From assembly GCF_040869045.1 (NCBI RefSeq), contig NC_090323.1:268464392-268528391 (forward strand): 64,000 nucleotides of DNA, read 5' to 3'. The DNA comes from Eurosta solidaginis (Eukaryota; Arthropoda; Insecta; Diptera; Tephritidae). Shown in pieces: positions 10,833 through 20,699 of the stretch. A model generated the notes under the pieces. It was given only the letters and a program-made list of their open reading frames with translations, made no database searches and was not told the origin of the DNA. Positions within the stretch are counted from its first letter, which is position 1. Each line of letters starts with the position of its first letter. The position numbers were made by a program, and so were the translations under genes.

Positions 10833-13130
10833 TTTTTTCTGGGGTGTGATTTTTGTTGTGTGAAATGATAAGGTGAAAAAATTTCCATACATTTGAATAA
10901 GATTTTATTTGAAATATTTTTTTTTCATTTCACCGTTTCACACAACCAGAATTCTCCCCCTCAAATATCTTTGATTTTTTTGAATTACATTCTTGCTTTT
11001 CTGAAATTCATTTGTGGTTTTCCGTTGGAAAAGGTCTCAGTAAATTTTGTTATGAAAATTCCTGTGTCCCGATGTTATGTGGAAATATGTATATGTATAT
11101 ATCTAAAAAAAACTTTCGGGTTGCATTACCACTATCTACTATTCTCTCTTTTTTATCTCATTTACAATCTTTCTACCTTTCGCTGTTTTGATCCGTGTAC
11201 CTCTCTACCTCTTTCTTTCCCTTGAACCCACCAATTCCAACCATGCCTCCTTTTTTCGCTTGCAATTATTTTTCCATCTCTTATATTATAAATTTGTCTT
11301 CTTAGCTCCTCTCTCGTATATAAATTCTTTTCGAAAAGCTTGGCGCACGGCGCAGTTACCGGAAAAAGAAGTGTAAACTATATACATATATCAAATGTAT
11401 TTTGTCCAGTAAATAAAATGGATTTTAAGGAAAAATACTTGAAATTTCATTAAGATTGAAAAAATTTCATAAATTTGGAAAAAATTGTTTCTACACCTGT
11501 AAAATAGCAAAATGGTCCTTTTTCTCATACGTTCGCTATTTCATCTGGGTTGTTTATAAGTAATTTTTTTTTTTTAGAGTTTTGGTGAATCGTTCCTATT
11601 GACAAAATATGTCTGAAGTAAAATCCTTAAAAAAAAACAGTGCCAAAAATTCCGCTCCGTTACTTCTCCATGCCCATATTTGAAGTCCGTACAATACAGC
11701 GAGCATATTTTAGTTTTATTTCTTTGAGTCTAGAGCCGACAGGTTCATTGAAAGTTTGACTCAGAGTAAATTCAAATAACAGAGAAATCTTTCAAAAGCA
11801 CCACTTGCATTTACAGTTAATTCACAATTTTGTTGAAGTCTACTCATACCATATAATCAAATCGGAATAAAATTCAATAAACAAAACCCCATTGATAATA
11901 GTAATTTGCCAAATGCGTATTTGAGTTTGATCCATAGATAAAAGTATGTATTCACTTAAGTAAATTGGGAGTGCTCTATAAAATTGTATGTAACCCAATG
12001 TCAACAACACAGAGATTATGCTAAATCAATAATAAATACTACAAGCACATAAACACATATATACATATACACATACCATATGTTTAACCAATCCAAAAAA
12101 ATTGGCCAACACACCCAGTAAACGATATAATTACAATTCATCACACACATGCCAATGCGAATCAAATGCCAATTGACTGGGATGTCGTCACCGTCAAAGC
12201 GCCCACATTTTTCCGAATACGCATATCTGACGCAGTCGAGTCGCTCTAACTTGGCTGACTTGGGTGTTTTGACTCAATCAACAATTTGAATTTTCACAGC
12301 TTGATTTCGTCGCTTGACTTTGGCTTCAATTTTGCAAATTATGTAATTCAAAGCTTTAAAGCGCGCGTGTGTGTGTTGTATGTACGATAACGTAAACAGA
12401 ATTTGAGATGGCAAAAGTGAAAAGCAGTGAAATGCCAATTAAAGTAAGACCAATTTATTGTACTGTACAAAAAATATTCAAGCAATTTCCACGTATTTGG
12501 TAGCTGTAAAATCACAAACGCATCGTAATACAAATTTTATGAAGAAAGTTGACCTACACCACCGATAAGGTTGGGGAAGAGAACTTTGCACGTTTTACAG
12601 TAGCTCTAAGTGTTTATACATACAGACAACAGTTATATGCAATTATTGGCTAGTTTCAAGGTGCAGATGTCAATGATGATGCATCTTGAATTCCAGATTT
12701 GCTTCAAAACAAAGAAGAAAGTAAAAGTTTAAAGATCAACGGCTCTTCATTCGGAGATACCGAAATATTTAATTACATATATTTGAAGGTATCTGACTCG
12801 CTCCGATCAGCATCTTTGTACCTTACTACTATATGAACATATTTCAGAGCAGATAGTAAGATATGCAAAAAAAGCTTACAAGCTGTACTTTGTGATCTAA
12901 AAGATAACTTGTGTGAGTCAGACTTCATTAAAATATGTCCAGGGATTTTTGGAATTTTCTAATAAAATAAAACTGCAATATTACCTGAAGGCCACAACTT
13001 AGCAGGTGGGTTGAGTTGAAACTACATAAAATAGTGCAATCTGAGGAACTATAGACCGAGAGAAATCAACATATGAAAATCAGCCAACTTTGGGCTTGCA
13101 AACATACAAGATCATATGGGAAGGGTGTAG
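10833..13130. other. Unassigned AT-rich DNA
   Basis: No gene or repeat with clear ends is visible. Open frames at 10893-11376 are T-rich low-complexity translations without recognisable similarity. A short GCGCGCGTGTGTGTGTTG tract lies at 12361-12378. Confidence 0.5.
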
Positions 13131-13550
13131 GTCAAGGTTATCGCATCAAGACGTATTCCATGGTACAAAAAGAAGCACTAGAAAGTCAACCTACACGGAC
13201 GGCTCAAAAATTAATAAGGAAACTTAGTTAAGGTTATATTATGAACTTGCTAAATAATGCATTGTCTTTAGGGCCATGCAGTGCAGGGCTAATGTCGGTA
13301 TATAAAAGGCATTATGATCTTTGTAAGCAGCCTAACGACTTTAAGGGCATACGAGTCAAATGTGAAAAATTTGAAATAATGCGAAGGCCCAACCTCTCCT
13401 GTGTGCTTGGGGCATCTCCATAGTTGTTTTTCCTGCCATTCCAGGCATATCAGTAATAAACGGAACGATAGCGCTGACTAAAGGCCCAGATTAAAGTAAG
13501 AAAATCCAAGGAGCAACGAATTTTCTGTTTCCGCACAGGGATGGCTCGAC
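13130..13550 (+). pseudogene. Possible LINE RNase H relic
   Basis: At about 13188-13224 the plus strand encodes TYTDGSKINKE, the first catalytic-Asp block of the RNase H domain of non-LTR retrotransposons. Near 13450-13485 a frame reads HS-rich residues then SNKRNDSAD, like the PGHSGI-GNE-AD block that follows in such domains. Everything between is full of stops and frame changes. I call it a heavily decayed LINE fragment with only modest certainty. The open frame at 13582-13776 may be part of the same relic but has no motif I recognise. Confidence 0.45.
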
Positions 13551-13994
13551 GGCCATATTATGATTAAAAAAAAAAAAAAAATTGAGGTTTCTTCGCCAAC
13601 TCAATCAATATCCAAGAAGTGTACTCAAGACGATTCCAAAAAAATGTGGGGTTGTTAGACTTATCGTTCCCACAAGAGTCCCTGTAGCAACATCAGAAAA
13701 CAATACGCGGCGTACCGGATTAATATCCAAAAGGTTTCCCACATCGATAAGACTCTCCTCAGCCTTCGGACCCTAGATCTTCTAAGTGGTTTATGAAGTA
13801 ATTATTGTAGAGCTCGGAAACGACATGCCGTAGAAAAAAAGGGCATGTGTAAAAAATACTCGTGAAGTTCGATGTGTAAATATAGAAACTTGGTTTTTAA
13901 GTTAAGTTTGCGAGCTCGCCTCGGTGTGGAAGTTAAACAACAACAGAGACAATTCTATCAGAAACAAATAACTTCGAAGAGAATAGCTTCGTGG

Positions 13995-14545
13995 GCTTAT
14001 CATCGATAATAGCCTATACCGGCAAGTCGTTGTTTTATTATCGGCTTATTGTTCTGTTGAGGTTTTGGGTTTGTTATCGGCTCTTTTACAATATATTGAT
14101 AACCTTTCGATATCAAACCTATAACTTTTTCATAAAAGTCGACAACTTCTCGATAACAATTCGAAAACACACCGATAAATATTTGTAGTAATCTGATAAC
14201 AAACCGATATTTTTTGTTAAAATAAGGATATTTCCATAAATTGTCGGTAAACTTTCGATAATAAAACGATATTTTCCGATTACAAATCCACAACTTTTTG
14301 ATAACTAATCGATAACTTTTCAATAAAAATCGATAACTATTCTATAGTAAATTGATAATTTTTGGAAAATTACCGATAACTTGTCGATAAATAACAGTAC
14401 TGAAGTGGCAGCCTTTGAATTCGATAGAAAATTTATGATATTTCGCTAGCAAATCAATAAGTCGTCTATATCTCGCCGATAACGCACTTATAACAAACCA
14501 TTAACTCATCGATAACAAAGTGTTAAGATTTTGATAACAAATATA
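13995..14545. repeat. Degenerate CGATAAC short-repeat array, copy 1
   Basis: About 550 bp is dominated by variants of (A)TCGATAAC and CCGATAAC and their complement GTTATCG, spaced about 15-30 bp apart in both orientations. A pyrimidine-rich tract (14590-14685) follows directly. The same array-plus-pyrimidine pair recurs at 30195-30660 and 31660-31745. Open frames in it are products of the repeat. Confidence 0.75.
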
Positions 14546-14589
14546 ACACGTCGTCCGCTTTCGGTTCCGGTTTAGGTTTTGACTTCTAA

Positions 14590-14685
14590 TCCTGCCTTTC
14601 CTCTCCTCTCCCTTTCTTACTTCCTTTCCTTCTTTTTCTTTCTTTTCTTTCCTTTATTTTCTTTTTCTTTGCCTTTCCTTGCCAT
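14590..14685. repeat. Pyrimidine tract (CCTTTCTTTT-rich)
   Basis: Almost pure C/T on the plus strand for about 95 bp. It is low-complexity and non-coding. Confidence 0.8.
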
Positions 14686-14689
14686 AAGT

Positions 14690-15269
14690 TGTGTGAGGAC
14701 TAATGGAAAAGAACTCAATGTCATGAGAGGAATAACGGTGCACTGGCCTACTATCTCACGTGGATCGTGGATGGATACAGTGATTTCCAGGTATTATGCA
14801 AGCGTATAATATGGAGTATGGACCCTTATTTCGCTCAATTCAATTGTACAAATGTACAAATCCAGAAATATAAAGTTATGGAAGAAAACTGCTTAAATAA
14901 TTTTGGTCCATACCTGTACTCAAGTTTTTTTCCCCTTCAAGATGTTTAAGATATTTTGCTTGGTTCTACTAAAAGAAACTAATAGTAAGTTTACAATTTC
15001 AGTGCATTACTCACTGAGGATCTACAGGAGTACTTGCCTGGCCAGTATGGCCTGATCTATCCCATATCCGCGCGATTTCATTCCACGTGGTACAGCATTT
15101 CCCATAATCACGGATCTCTATTATTGAGATACGAAATTTCACACTATATTTCTTAAAAAATCAACTCAATTCAATAATTCTTCTTTCCAAAACTCCATCC
15201 TTCAATTGCGTGCGTCAAATTGACAAACAAAAATCAAATATTTTTGATTATTCGACAAAGTTCTGCGAA
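14690..15269. other. Upstream region of the MECR gene
   Basis: No TATA box is obvious. The frame of the reductase extends upstream to ATG 15210, but that leader has no similarity to the family, so 15210-15269 is probably 5' UTR. Confidence 0.45.
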
Positions 15270-16367
15270 ATGTTTTCCAATATTTACCGTCACACATTGT
15301 CCTGCTTGGGAAAGAAGATAGCGTTCGCTCATGTTCGCAATACCTCACAGATTTGTGCACAAACGCTGCAATACACAAAATTCGGTGAGCCTGCTGATGT
15401 GCTGGAGCTTGTTCAGCAAGAAATACCCGAACCGACGGATTGTGAAGTACTTGTAAAAATACTCGCAGCACCCATCAATCCCTCAGACATCAATACAATA
15501 CAAGGCAAGTATCCAGTAAAACCACCTTTTCCAGCGATCGCCGGTAATGAGGGTGTAGCCGAAGTGCTATGCGTCGGAGAAAAAGTCAAGAAACTTAAAC
15601 CAGGACAACGCGTTGTTGTAGCCGTAAATGCATTGGGCACTTGGCGTACACACGCAATCTTTGATGAACATCAATTAATGGGCGTTCCAGCTAAACTCGA
15701 TTTGGCCGCAGCTGCCACATTGATCGTGAATCCACCGACTGCATATCGCATGCTTAAGGATTTCGTGCCACTCGCACGGGGCGATTGCGTCATACAGAAC
15801 GGTGCCAACAGTGCTGTGGGTCAAATAGTGCATCAGCTGTGTAAGGCGTGGGGTATCAACTCAGTCGGTGTAGTACGCCATAGACCAAATGTGGACGAAC
15901 TAAAAGAATATTTGAAAACACTTGGCGCAACTGAAATACTCACTGAAGAAGAATTGTCAACAACAGAGATATTCAAAAAAGGCGGGAAATTACGTCCTCC
16001 ACGCTTGGCGCTTAATTGCGTTGGCGGCAAGAATGCTTCGAACGTAGCAAGACTGTTGGCGCCCAAAGGTGTTATGGTCACTTACGGTGGTATGTCGCGA
16101 AACCCTTTGTTAGTTTCGACGCCCGCGCTTATATTTAAAAATATCTCGTATTGTGGATTTTGGATTACGCGCTGGTCAAAGGAGCAGGCAAAATCTACGG
16201 AGCGTGAAAAAATGTTTCAAGAACTTGTACAAATGCTAGCGACTGGAGTTTTAAAAGGCGCAAAGTGTGAAATGGTGCCATTGAAGGATTACAAAAGAGC
16301 TGTGGCAGCAGCATTGGACGTAAAAGGATTGGTGGGAAAGAAGCTTATATTGGACATGAGTTGCTAA
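15270..16367 (+). CDS. Mecr: Mitochondrial trans-2-enoyl-CoA/ACP reductase (MECR type)
   Basis: A single-exon frame of 365 codons from ATG 15270. An in-frame ATG at 15210 would add 20 residues but would spoil the targeting peptide. The enzyme reduces trans-2-enoyl-ACP/CoA with NADPH in mitochondrial fatty-acid synthesis (FASII), which supplies lipoic acid precursors. Residues 1-30 are basic and lack acidic residues, fitting a mitochondrial presequence. The GroES-like domain has INPSDINTIQGKY, whose final Tyr (residue 81) matches the catalytic Tyr of the family, then AGNEGVAEV. The Rossmann domain has the NGANSAVGQ dinucleotide loop (177-185) and a VVRHRP segment suited to NADPH. GMSRNPL and GFWITRW follow as in MECR proteins. 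Zinc ligands of alcohol dehydrogenases are absent, as expected. The length is close to the human enzyme (about 373). Lack of introns could be ancestral or mark a retrocopy, but the frame is intact. Confidence 0.93.
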   Translation: MFSNIYRHTLSCLGKKIAFAHVRNTSQICAQTLQYTKFGEPADVLELVQQEIPEPTDCEVLVKILAAPINPSDINTIQGKYPVKPPFPAIAGNEGVAEVLCVGEKVKKLKPGQRVVVAVNALGTWRTHAIFDEHQLMGVPAKLDLAAAATLIVNPPTAYRMLKDFVPLARGDCVIQNGANSAVGQIVHQLCKAWGINSVGVVRHRPNVDELKEYLKTLGATEILTEEELSTTEIFKKGGKLRPPRLALNCVGGKNASNVARLLAPKGVMVTYGGMSRNPLLVSTPALIFKNISYCGFWITRWSKEQAKSTEREKMFQELVQMLATGVLKGAKCEMVPLKDYKRAVAAALDVKGLVGKKLILDMSC

Positions 16368-16640
16368 GTTAACATTATTTATTTACTTGTTGATTGTGAA
16401 ATGTAAAAGAAAAGAGCGTCGTTAATATACTTCCTATATAAATTAAAAAAAAAGATCTCTCTTAATTCATAAATATCAAAATCGTGGATATTTTATGTTA
16501 ATCACTAATCCCTTTTCATCTATATATTAATTTTGAAAGTAGCTGTTCTTCCGGGAAAATCCGAATTTTTGTGAATAAGCGACTTACTCCCTTCACACTA
16601 AAAATATGAATGTATTTAATATTATTAAATTTAAAATTAA
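16368..16640. other. 3' flank of MECR
   Basis: The flank is AT-rich. No exact AATAAA lies within 100 bp of the stop. An A-rich run (ATTAAAAAAAAAGA) at 16443-16456 could be a local low-complexity tract or the remnant of a retrocopy poly(A). Confidence 0.4.
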
Positions 16641-17115
16641 AGACTGATGATTGAAAAATAAACACCAAAGGCTAACGATTATAGATTAAAGATGTAAGCT
16701 TAAAGATAAGCCTAAAAATGAAGATTGAATATTCATGACTAAAATTTAAGAACAAAGATTGAGGATCAAAGATTAAAGAATTAAGATGTTCGGCCGGGGT
16801 GGGTCTGCTCCTGGAGGTAGGTGGGCGCACCGGGGTCGATCTCAAAGAACGGATGTGTTTAAAAATAAATAAGAGAAGACGAGATTTCTCGTTATATATG
16901 ATTTATTGTGTGAATGTAGAAATATCAAAGGTTACAATATTACCTGAATTCGAGTTTTCGAGTATCGAATTGCAGAGTTGAATTAGGGGGATCGCACTCA
17001 GATGCGGAAAAGTTAGGCATTCTGCCTAAACAAAGATTTAAGATTAATTAACAAGTATCAAAATTTAGAAGTAAAGATAAAAAACTAAATATTCATGATT
17101 AAATATTACAGATTA
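16640..17115. repeat. Degenerate AAAGATTAA array split by a ~240-bp insertion
   Basis: 16640-16787 and 17032-17115 are built from variants of (A)AAGATTAA/GAAGATTGA. Between them, 16790-17030 has a different, GC-richer composition starting GTTCGGCCGGGGTGGG and ending with a small hairpin TTAGGCATTCTGCCTAA. The middle piece therefore looks like an insertion into the array. Its class is unknown. Confidence 0.6.
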
Positions 17116-18230
17116 AAGATCTATGGTCAGAGAGGAGCTGACTTTGAATTCAAACTGTTTGCCTGAAATAGAAATTATTCGCAATGAATGAGAATGACTA
17201 TAAAAATGTGCTACTATAAGTGGAGACAATCTTACTTTTGAGGCGCTGCTGCCTTTTCTACACAGGTCGGCATCAGTATGGTCGGGCTTATTTAGTGAAC
17301 TAGTGTAAAATATCTAGTCAACTATGGTGATGTATAACTGTGACCAGTTGGATAGAAGAGGCAATGGATTAAAACTTTGCATTAGACGGGGAGCGCCCCT
17401 ATGGGGTGTGCTGTTTACTGAACCCAAAAAAAACCTGAACTTAGAAGGATTCAAGTCGTTGTGTAGTGTAACCCTTTCAAGCGGTTGTCGGCATAATTTA
17501 TAAACTCTTCAACATAACTATCTACCTCACCAACCCGTGAGGAATCCTGTTTATTTAGCAGGCGAGGCTAAGGACCCGAACCTCCCCAAAGAAGGAGAGG
17601 GTTACTTGACCTAAAAGATTCAGCTTGGTCTCGGGTGAGTAACTTACTGATAGCAATCTTCGGATTGTCCTGGAACCATCTGGGAGTCTCCTTATGGCAA
17701 CAAGAAGAAGAGATAGGAGACTTCGATCAAGCAAGCTTGTGTTCGGTAAAATCGGTATAGCTATTTTGAGAGTGAATAGAATTAGCAAAGAGCCCGTCAG
17801 CGTTACACATATGGGCGCAAAAGAAAAGAACTATCCCTGAAATCTTGGTGTAGTTCCGTTGAATATATGGCAGGCAGCTGAACCAGTAATACTAACCAAT
17901 ATTCATCTGTCTAATATAATCAGAGGTTCAACCAGGCACGATGAAAAGGAAAGAGCACCTAAATTTTTTGTATGACTTTTGTCAGTGAGCAAAAAAATGT
18001 GTTTTTCTGTAATGTTGTTAATTTTCTGAGATACAGAAAATTTTGGAGTTATGAGGAGCGTTTTGTTTTCTTTTGATATAAACTTTTAATTGTATATTGC
18101 GAACGATAGCTCATAAGAAGGATTCTGGTCTTAACTATTTCGTCTTGCAATGGTATTCTCTAAAATGTTACTTCGTATTTAACGTTATGTCAAAAACAAA
18201 GGGGAAAGCAACTGATAAATGATATGTCGC
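17116..18230. other. Unassigned; possible diverged copy of the CAA-tailed retroposon
   Basis: 17520-17600 has CTACCTCACC, GAGGAATCCTGTTT and CAGGCGAGGCTAAGGACCC. These resemble sequence I associate with the body of the CAA-tailed family, but the match is weak and unverified. Nothing else is recognisable. Confidence 0.3.
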
Positions 18231-18415
18231 AAAGCGAATTCAACCAATTGGCCGTACAGAAGAATGTCAAGTCAAAAGAAAATTTGCATTGATTTGGACT
18301 AACTGACATGAAGACGAATCTATACAAGGTGATGGCAAAGCGAGTTCAGCCCAGTTCGCTGTACAGAATAATGCCAAATCAAAATAATATATGCATTGAT
18401 TTCGATTACCTGACA
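18231..18415. repeat. Tandem duplication, two ~80-bp units
   Basis: Units at 18231-18309 and 18337-18415 share AAAGCGA(A/G)TTCA, CGTACAGAAGAATG/CTGTACAGAATAATG, GTCAAAT-like, GCATTGATTT and CTGACAT. The period is about 106 bp and the units have diverged noticeably. Confidence 0.7.
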
Positions 18416-18542
18416 TCTTGTTGGGCCAAAGCGTTGCTTGGAAGAAGGTATCAGCTAATGTGATAATCGTCTTGACTAACATATTGTTGCACAAGGCGTT
18501 GTAGGAACATAATAAAGAAGAAGTCATCAGCTGTTGGGATAA

Positions 18543-18768
18543 AGCTGGAGTCATTGGTGCCGTATGTCGTATCGCTGTATCCGTATCCCTAACGTAATCA
18601 GCTGTTTATCGTTACGACGGTAAACCAAAACCCAATTGGTTGGCTACGATACGGTTACGACCTTAGCGGCACCAATAATCGATTGCATTGATTCTCATAA
18701 GGTTGGTCGAATCAGCTGTTAAAAGGTTACCGATACGGTTACCGATAAAGCACCAATGTCTCCAGCTT
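18543..18768. mobile_element. Short palindromic MITE (~226 bp)
   Basis: The ends are inverted: AGCTGGAGTCATTGGTGC at 18543 and its complement, with one mismatch, ending at 18768. A second nested inversion joins TTGGTGCCG (18554) and CGGCACCAA (18666-18674). Motifs CGATACGGTTACG/CCGATACGGTTACC are repeated inside. It has no frame of its own and is presumed a non-autonomous DNA element of unknown class. Confidence 0.65.
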
Positions 18769-18879
18769 AACACTTGGTACGGAATACGCTTTGCGTTGAA
18801 GATAATACAAAGACGCGAACGATTCGCCTCAGAAGCGAAACGAACGCTTGTAAGACTCAAGCAATAAAATAATATTTTC

Positions 18880-19030
18880 ATAGAATATTTTTTGAGTTTA
18901 AATAAACATGCGTGCGTACGTCTTGCCTCATTGCTCATTAATCAACTACTAAACCACTACCACATCAATCATTTCACTCTAACCAACGCAGCTACGGTTT
19001 TGATTTTGGTGACCACTGTTTTAAGCGATG
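18880..19030 (+). repeat. Interspersed repeat X, copy 1 (partial)
   Basis: It shares, in order, a TTTTTTGAGTTTAAATAAACATGCGTGCGTACGT-like block, GCTCATTAATCAAC and TCTAACCAACGCAGC with 25990-26110 and, inverted, with 45205-45340. Non-coding. Confidence 0.65.
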
Positions 19031-20360
19031 TTAAACATAAAGTTTTGCGGCTAAGTCTAGTGCACATACCTTCTCTTGACTTATAACACGAAAGATCAAA
19101 AGCTTTGTGAGTTATTTTTGGTGCGATGAGCTTTTCCATTGATCCATTTTTTTACTTTATTTATTTTCCCAATAATTTTATATATGTATGATGACATCAA
19201 CAAGATATCTATTTAAAGAACACAAATATTTTTTAACTTAATTATTAACCTTTCTAGGTATAAAAATTTGGAGGCAAAATCCACACGCAAGAGGTAACCA
19301 AAATACTCTAAAAAAGTAGCTGCTCATTATATATTTAGAATACCATTCTACAGAAGTAAACTCTGTGGCATTTTGTGGCTACCTGCAACAAGAAACTGTA
19401 CCCATTTCCATCAGCAAAATAACGAAACAAAAACAGTAAGCAGCTGCCGTTCAAGACGCCACAGTTGCGCTTTCTTCCAGGTCTCGTTAGTGGATACTGT
19501 TTTGTTGTGCCCCAAGGTGTGTTTTATATTTGTTGCTTTTACTTCAACGCTTATTTGTTCATTGGCGTGGGAACGTTGAATTAATGAAAGAGGAAATACC
19601 GTTGCATGTCTGCTATCAGCTGTTAACTGCCAACTTGAAGTTAGAGGCTACCTGCAAAACATTTTGGTATTGCAATGTACCTAACTGAACTTGTGAACGT
19701 CTTTGAAGGCAGGAAATGGCAGGTAACTGCAAAAACGATTTCGTTCGTGTTCAAATGCAGTTAATGAGTCAAATTTAATCCTTCAGGTCAAAAAGCATAA
19801 ATTCAGCACTAAAAGCACAGAAAGTGGATAAAATACAAAACTTTACTTTGAATATAAGAATTGCGTAGCAGGCAGCTGAAACCTTTAAAATCGCCATTGG
19901 AAGTAGCGGTGAAGCAAATCATCAAAAAATGGCGCTTCGAAAGAAACAAAGCCACAAGCAGGTGCGATTAACAAAAGATAAAGCAATAAATAATTGCACA
20001 GGGTTATATGTTGAGTTGTTCAACAAAAATCAAGAATGGAAGCAAAAACTTATGAATAAAATATCAACAAAAACGAACATGAAAAAGAAGAACGTTACTG
20101 AATGGCAGAATTTACGCGCACTCGTACTAAGAAGTTTTGTTTTTAAGCGAAGATTTTCTTATGAGTTTCTACGGCATTGAGAGGTGACGTTAAAAACAAC
20201 AAAGGTAAACGCAATATTTGCTTTGAATTTAAATATTATCCGCATATGACGGCTGGTATGTTATTTAACGCTTTTTAACTTTTGCTTGTCTTATATGTTT
20301 ATGGTTTTTGCCAAAACAATATTTTTTTTGTATTTCTTTTTGCGATTTCGCAATGCAAAT
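19031..20360. other. Unassigned DNA
   Basis: No gene is recognised. The frame at 19929-20180 (83 codons, Lys-rich) has no motif I know. A GGCTACCTGCAA block occurs twice (about 19377 and 19647). Confidence 0.45.
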
Positions 20361-20504
20361 TTAAGCAAAAGCAAGGCGTGAAAAGGGAATAACCTGTTGA
20401 TACCAACAAATACAGCGATTAGTCATGCCGAGCTTATGCAAATTTATTGTTGTGCGTTTTTATTGTAGTACTGCAAAAATTTTGTTGATTAATAATTGGT
20501 CCAT
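20361..20504. repeat. Direct repeat A, left copy
   Basis: It starts TTAAGCAAAAGCAAGG and ends GTTGATTAATAATTG, and matches 23397-23512 base for base over long stretches (for example GCGATTAGTCATGCCG). It has about 25 extra bases that the right copy lacks (ATGCAAATTTATTG...). Both copies begin at a TTAA and stop at the same base, bracketing the piggyBac relic and the Tigger inside it. Confidence 0.8.
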
Positions 20505-20699
20505 TTAACAATTTCATTTAAAATTTCGTCTGTTATGAAGATATTGAAAATATGCGTGGGACCAAATATATTTTTGCATGCGCTTGCTGGACCCCGAGAT
20601 GCGCCCACTATATTCATTGCTTTTGTTCTATGAGATAATGTGCCCTTACTGGTTGACCAAATATGCCCATTCTTACCACGAATAATTTTGTCAGATATA

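Noticed and set aside
14000..14323. 107-codon frame with repeated Tyr-Arg-Lys residues
   Set aside because: A translation of the CGATAAC array. The residue periodicity comes from the DNA repeat.
14579..14809. Ser/Phe/Leu-rich frame that could look like a membrane protein
   Set aside because: It is a translated pyrimidine tract with no homologue-like features.
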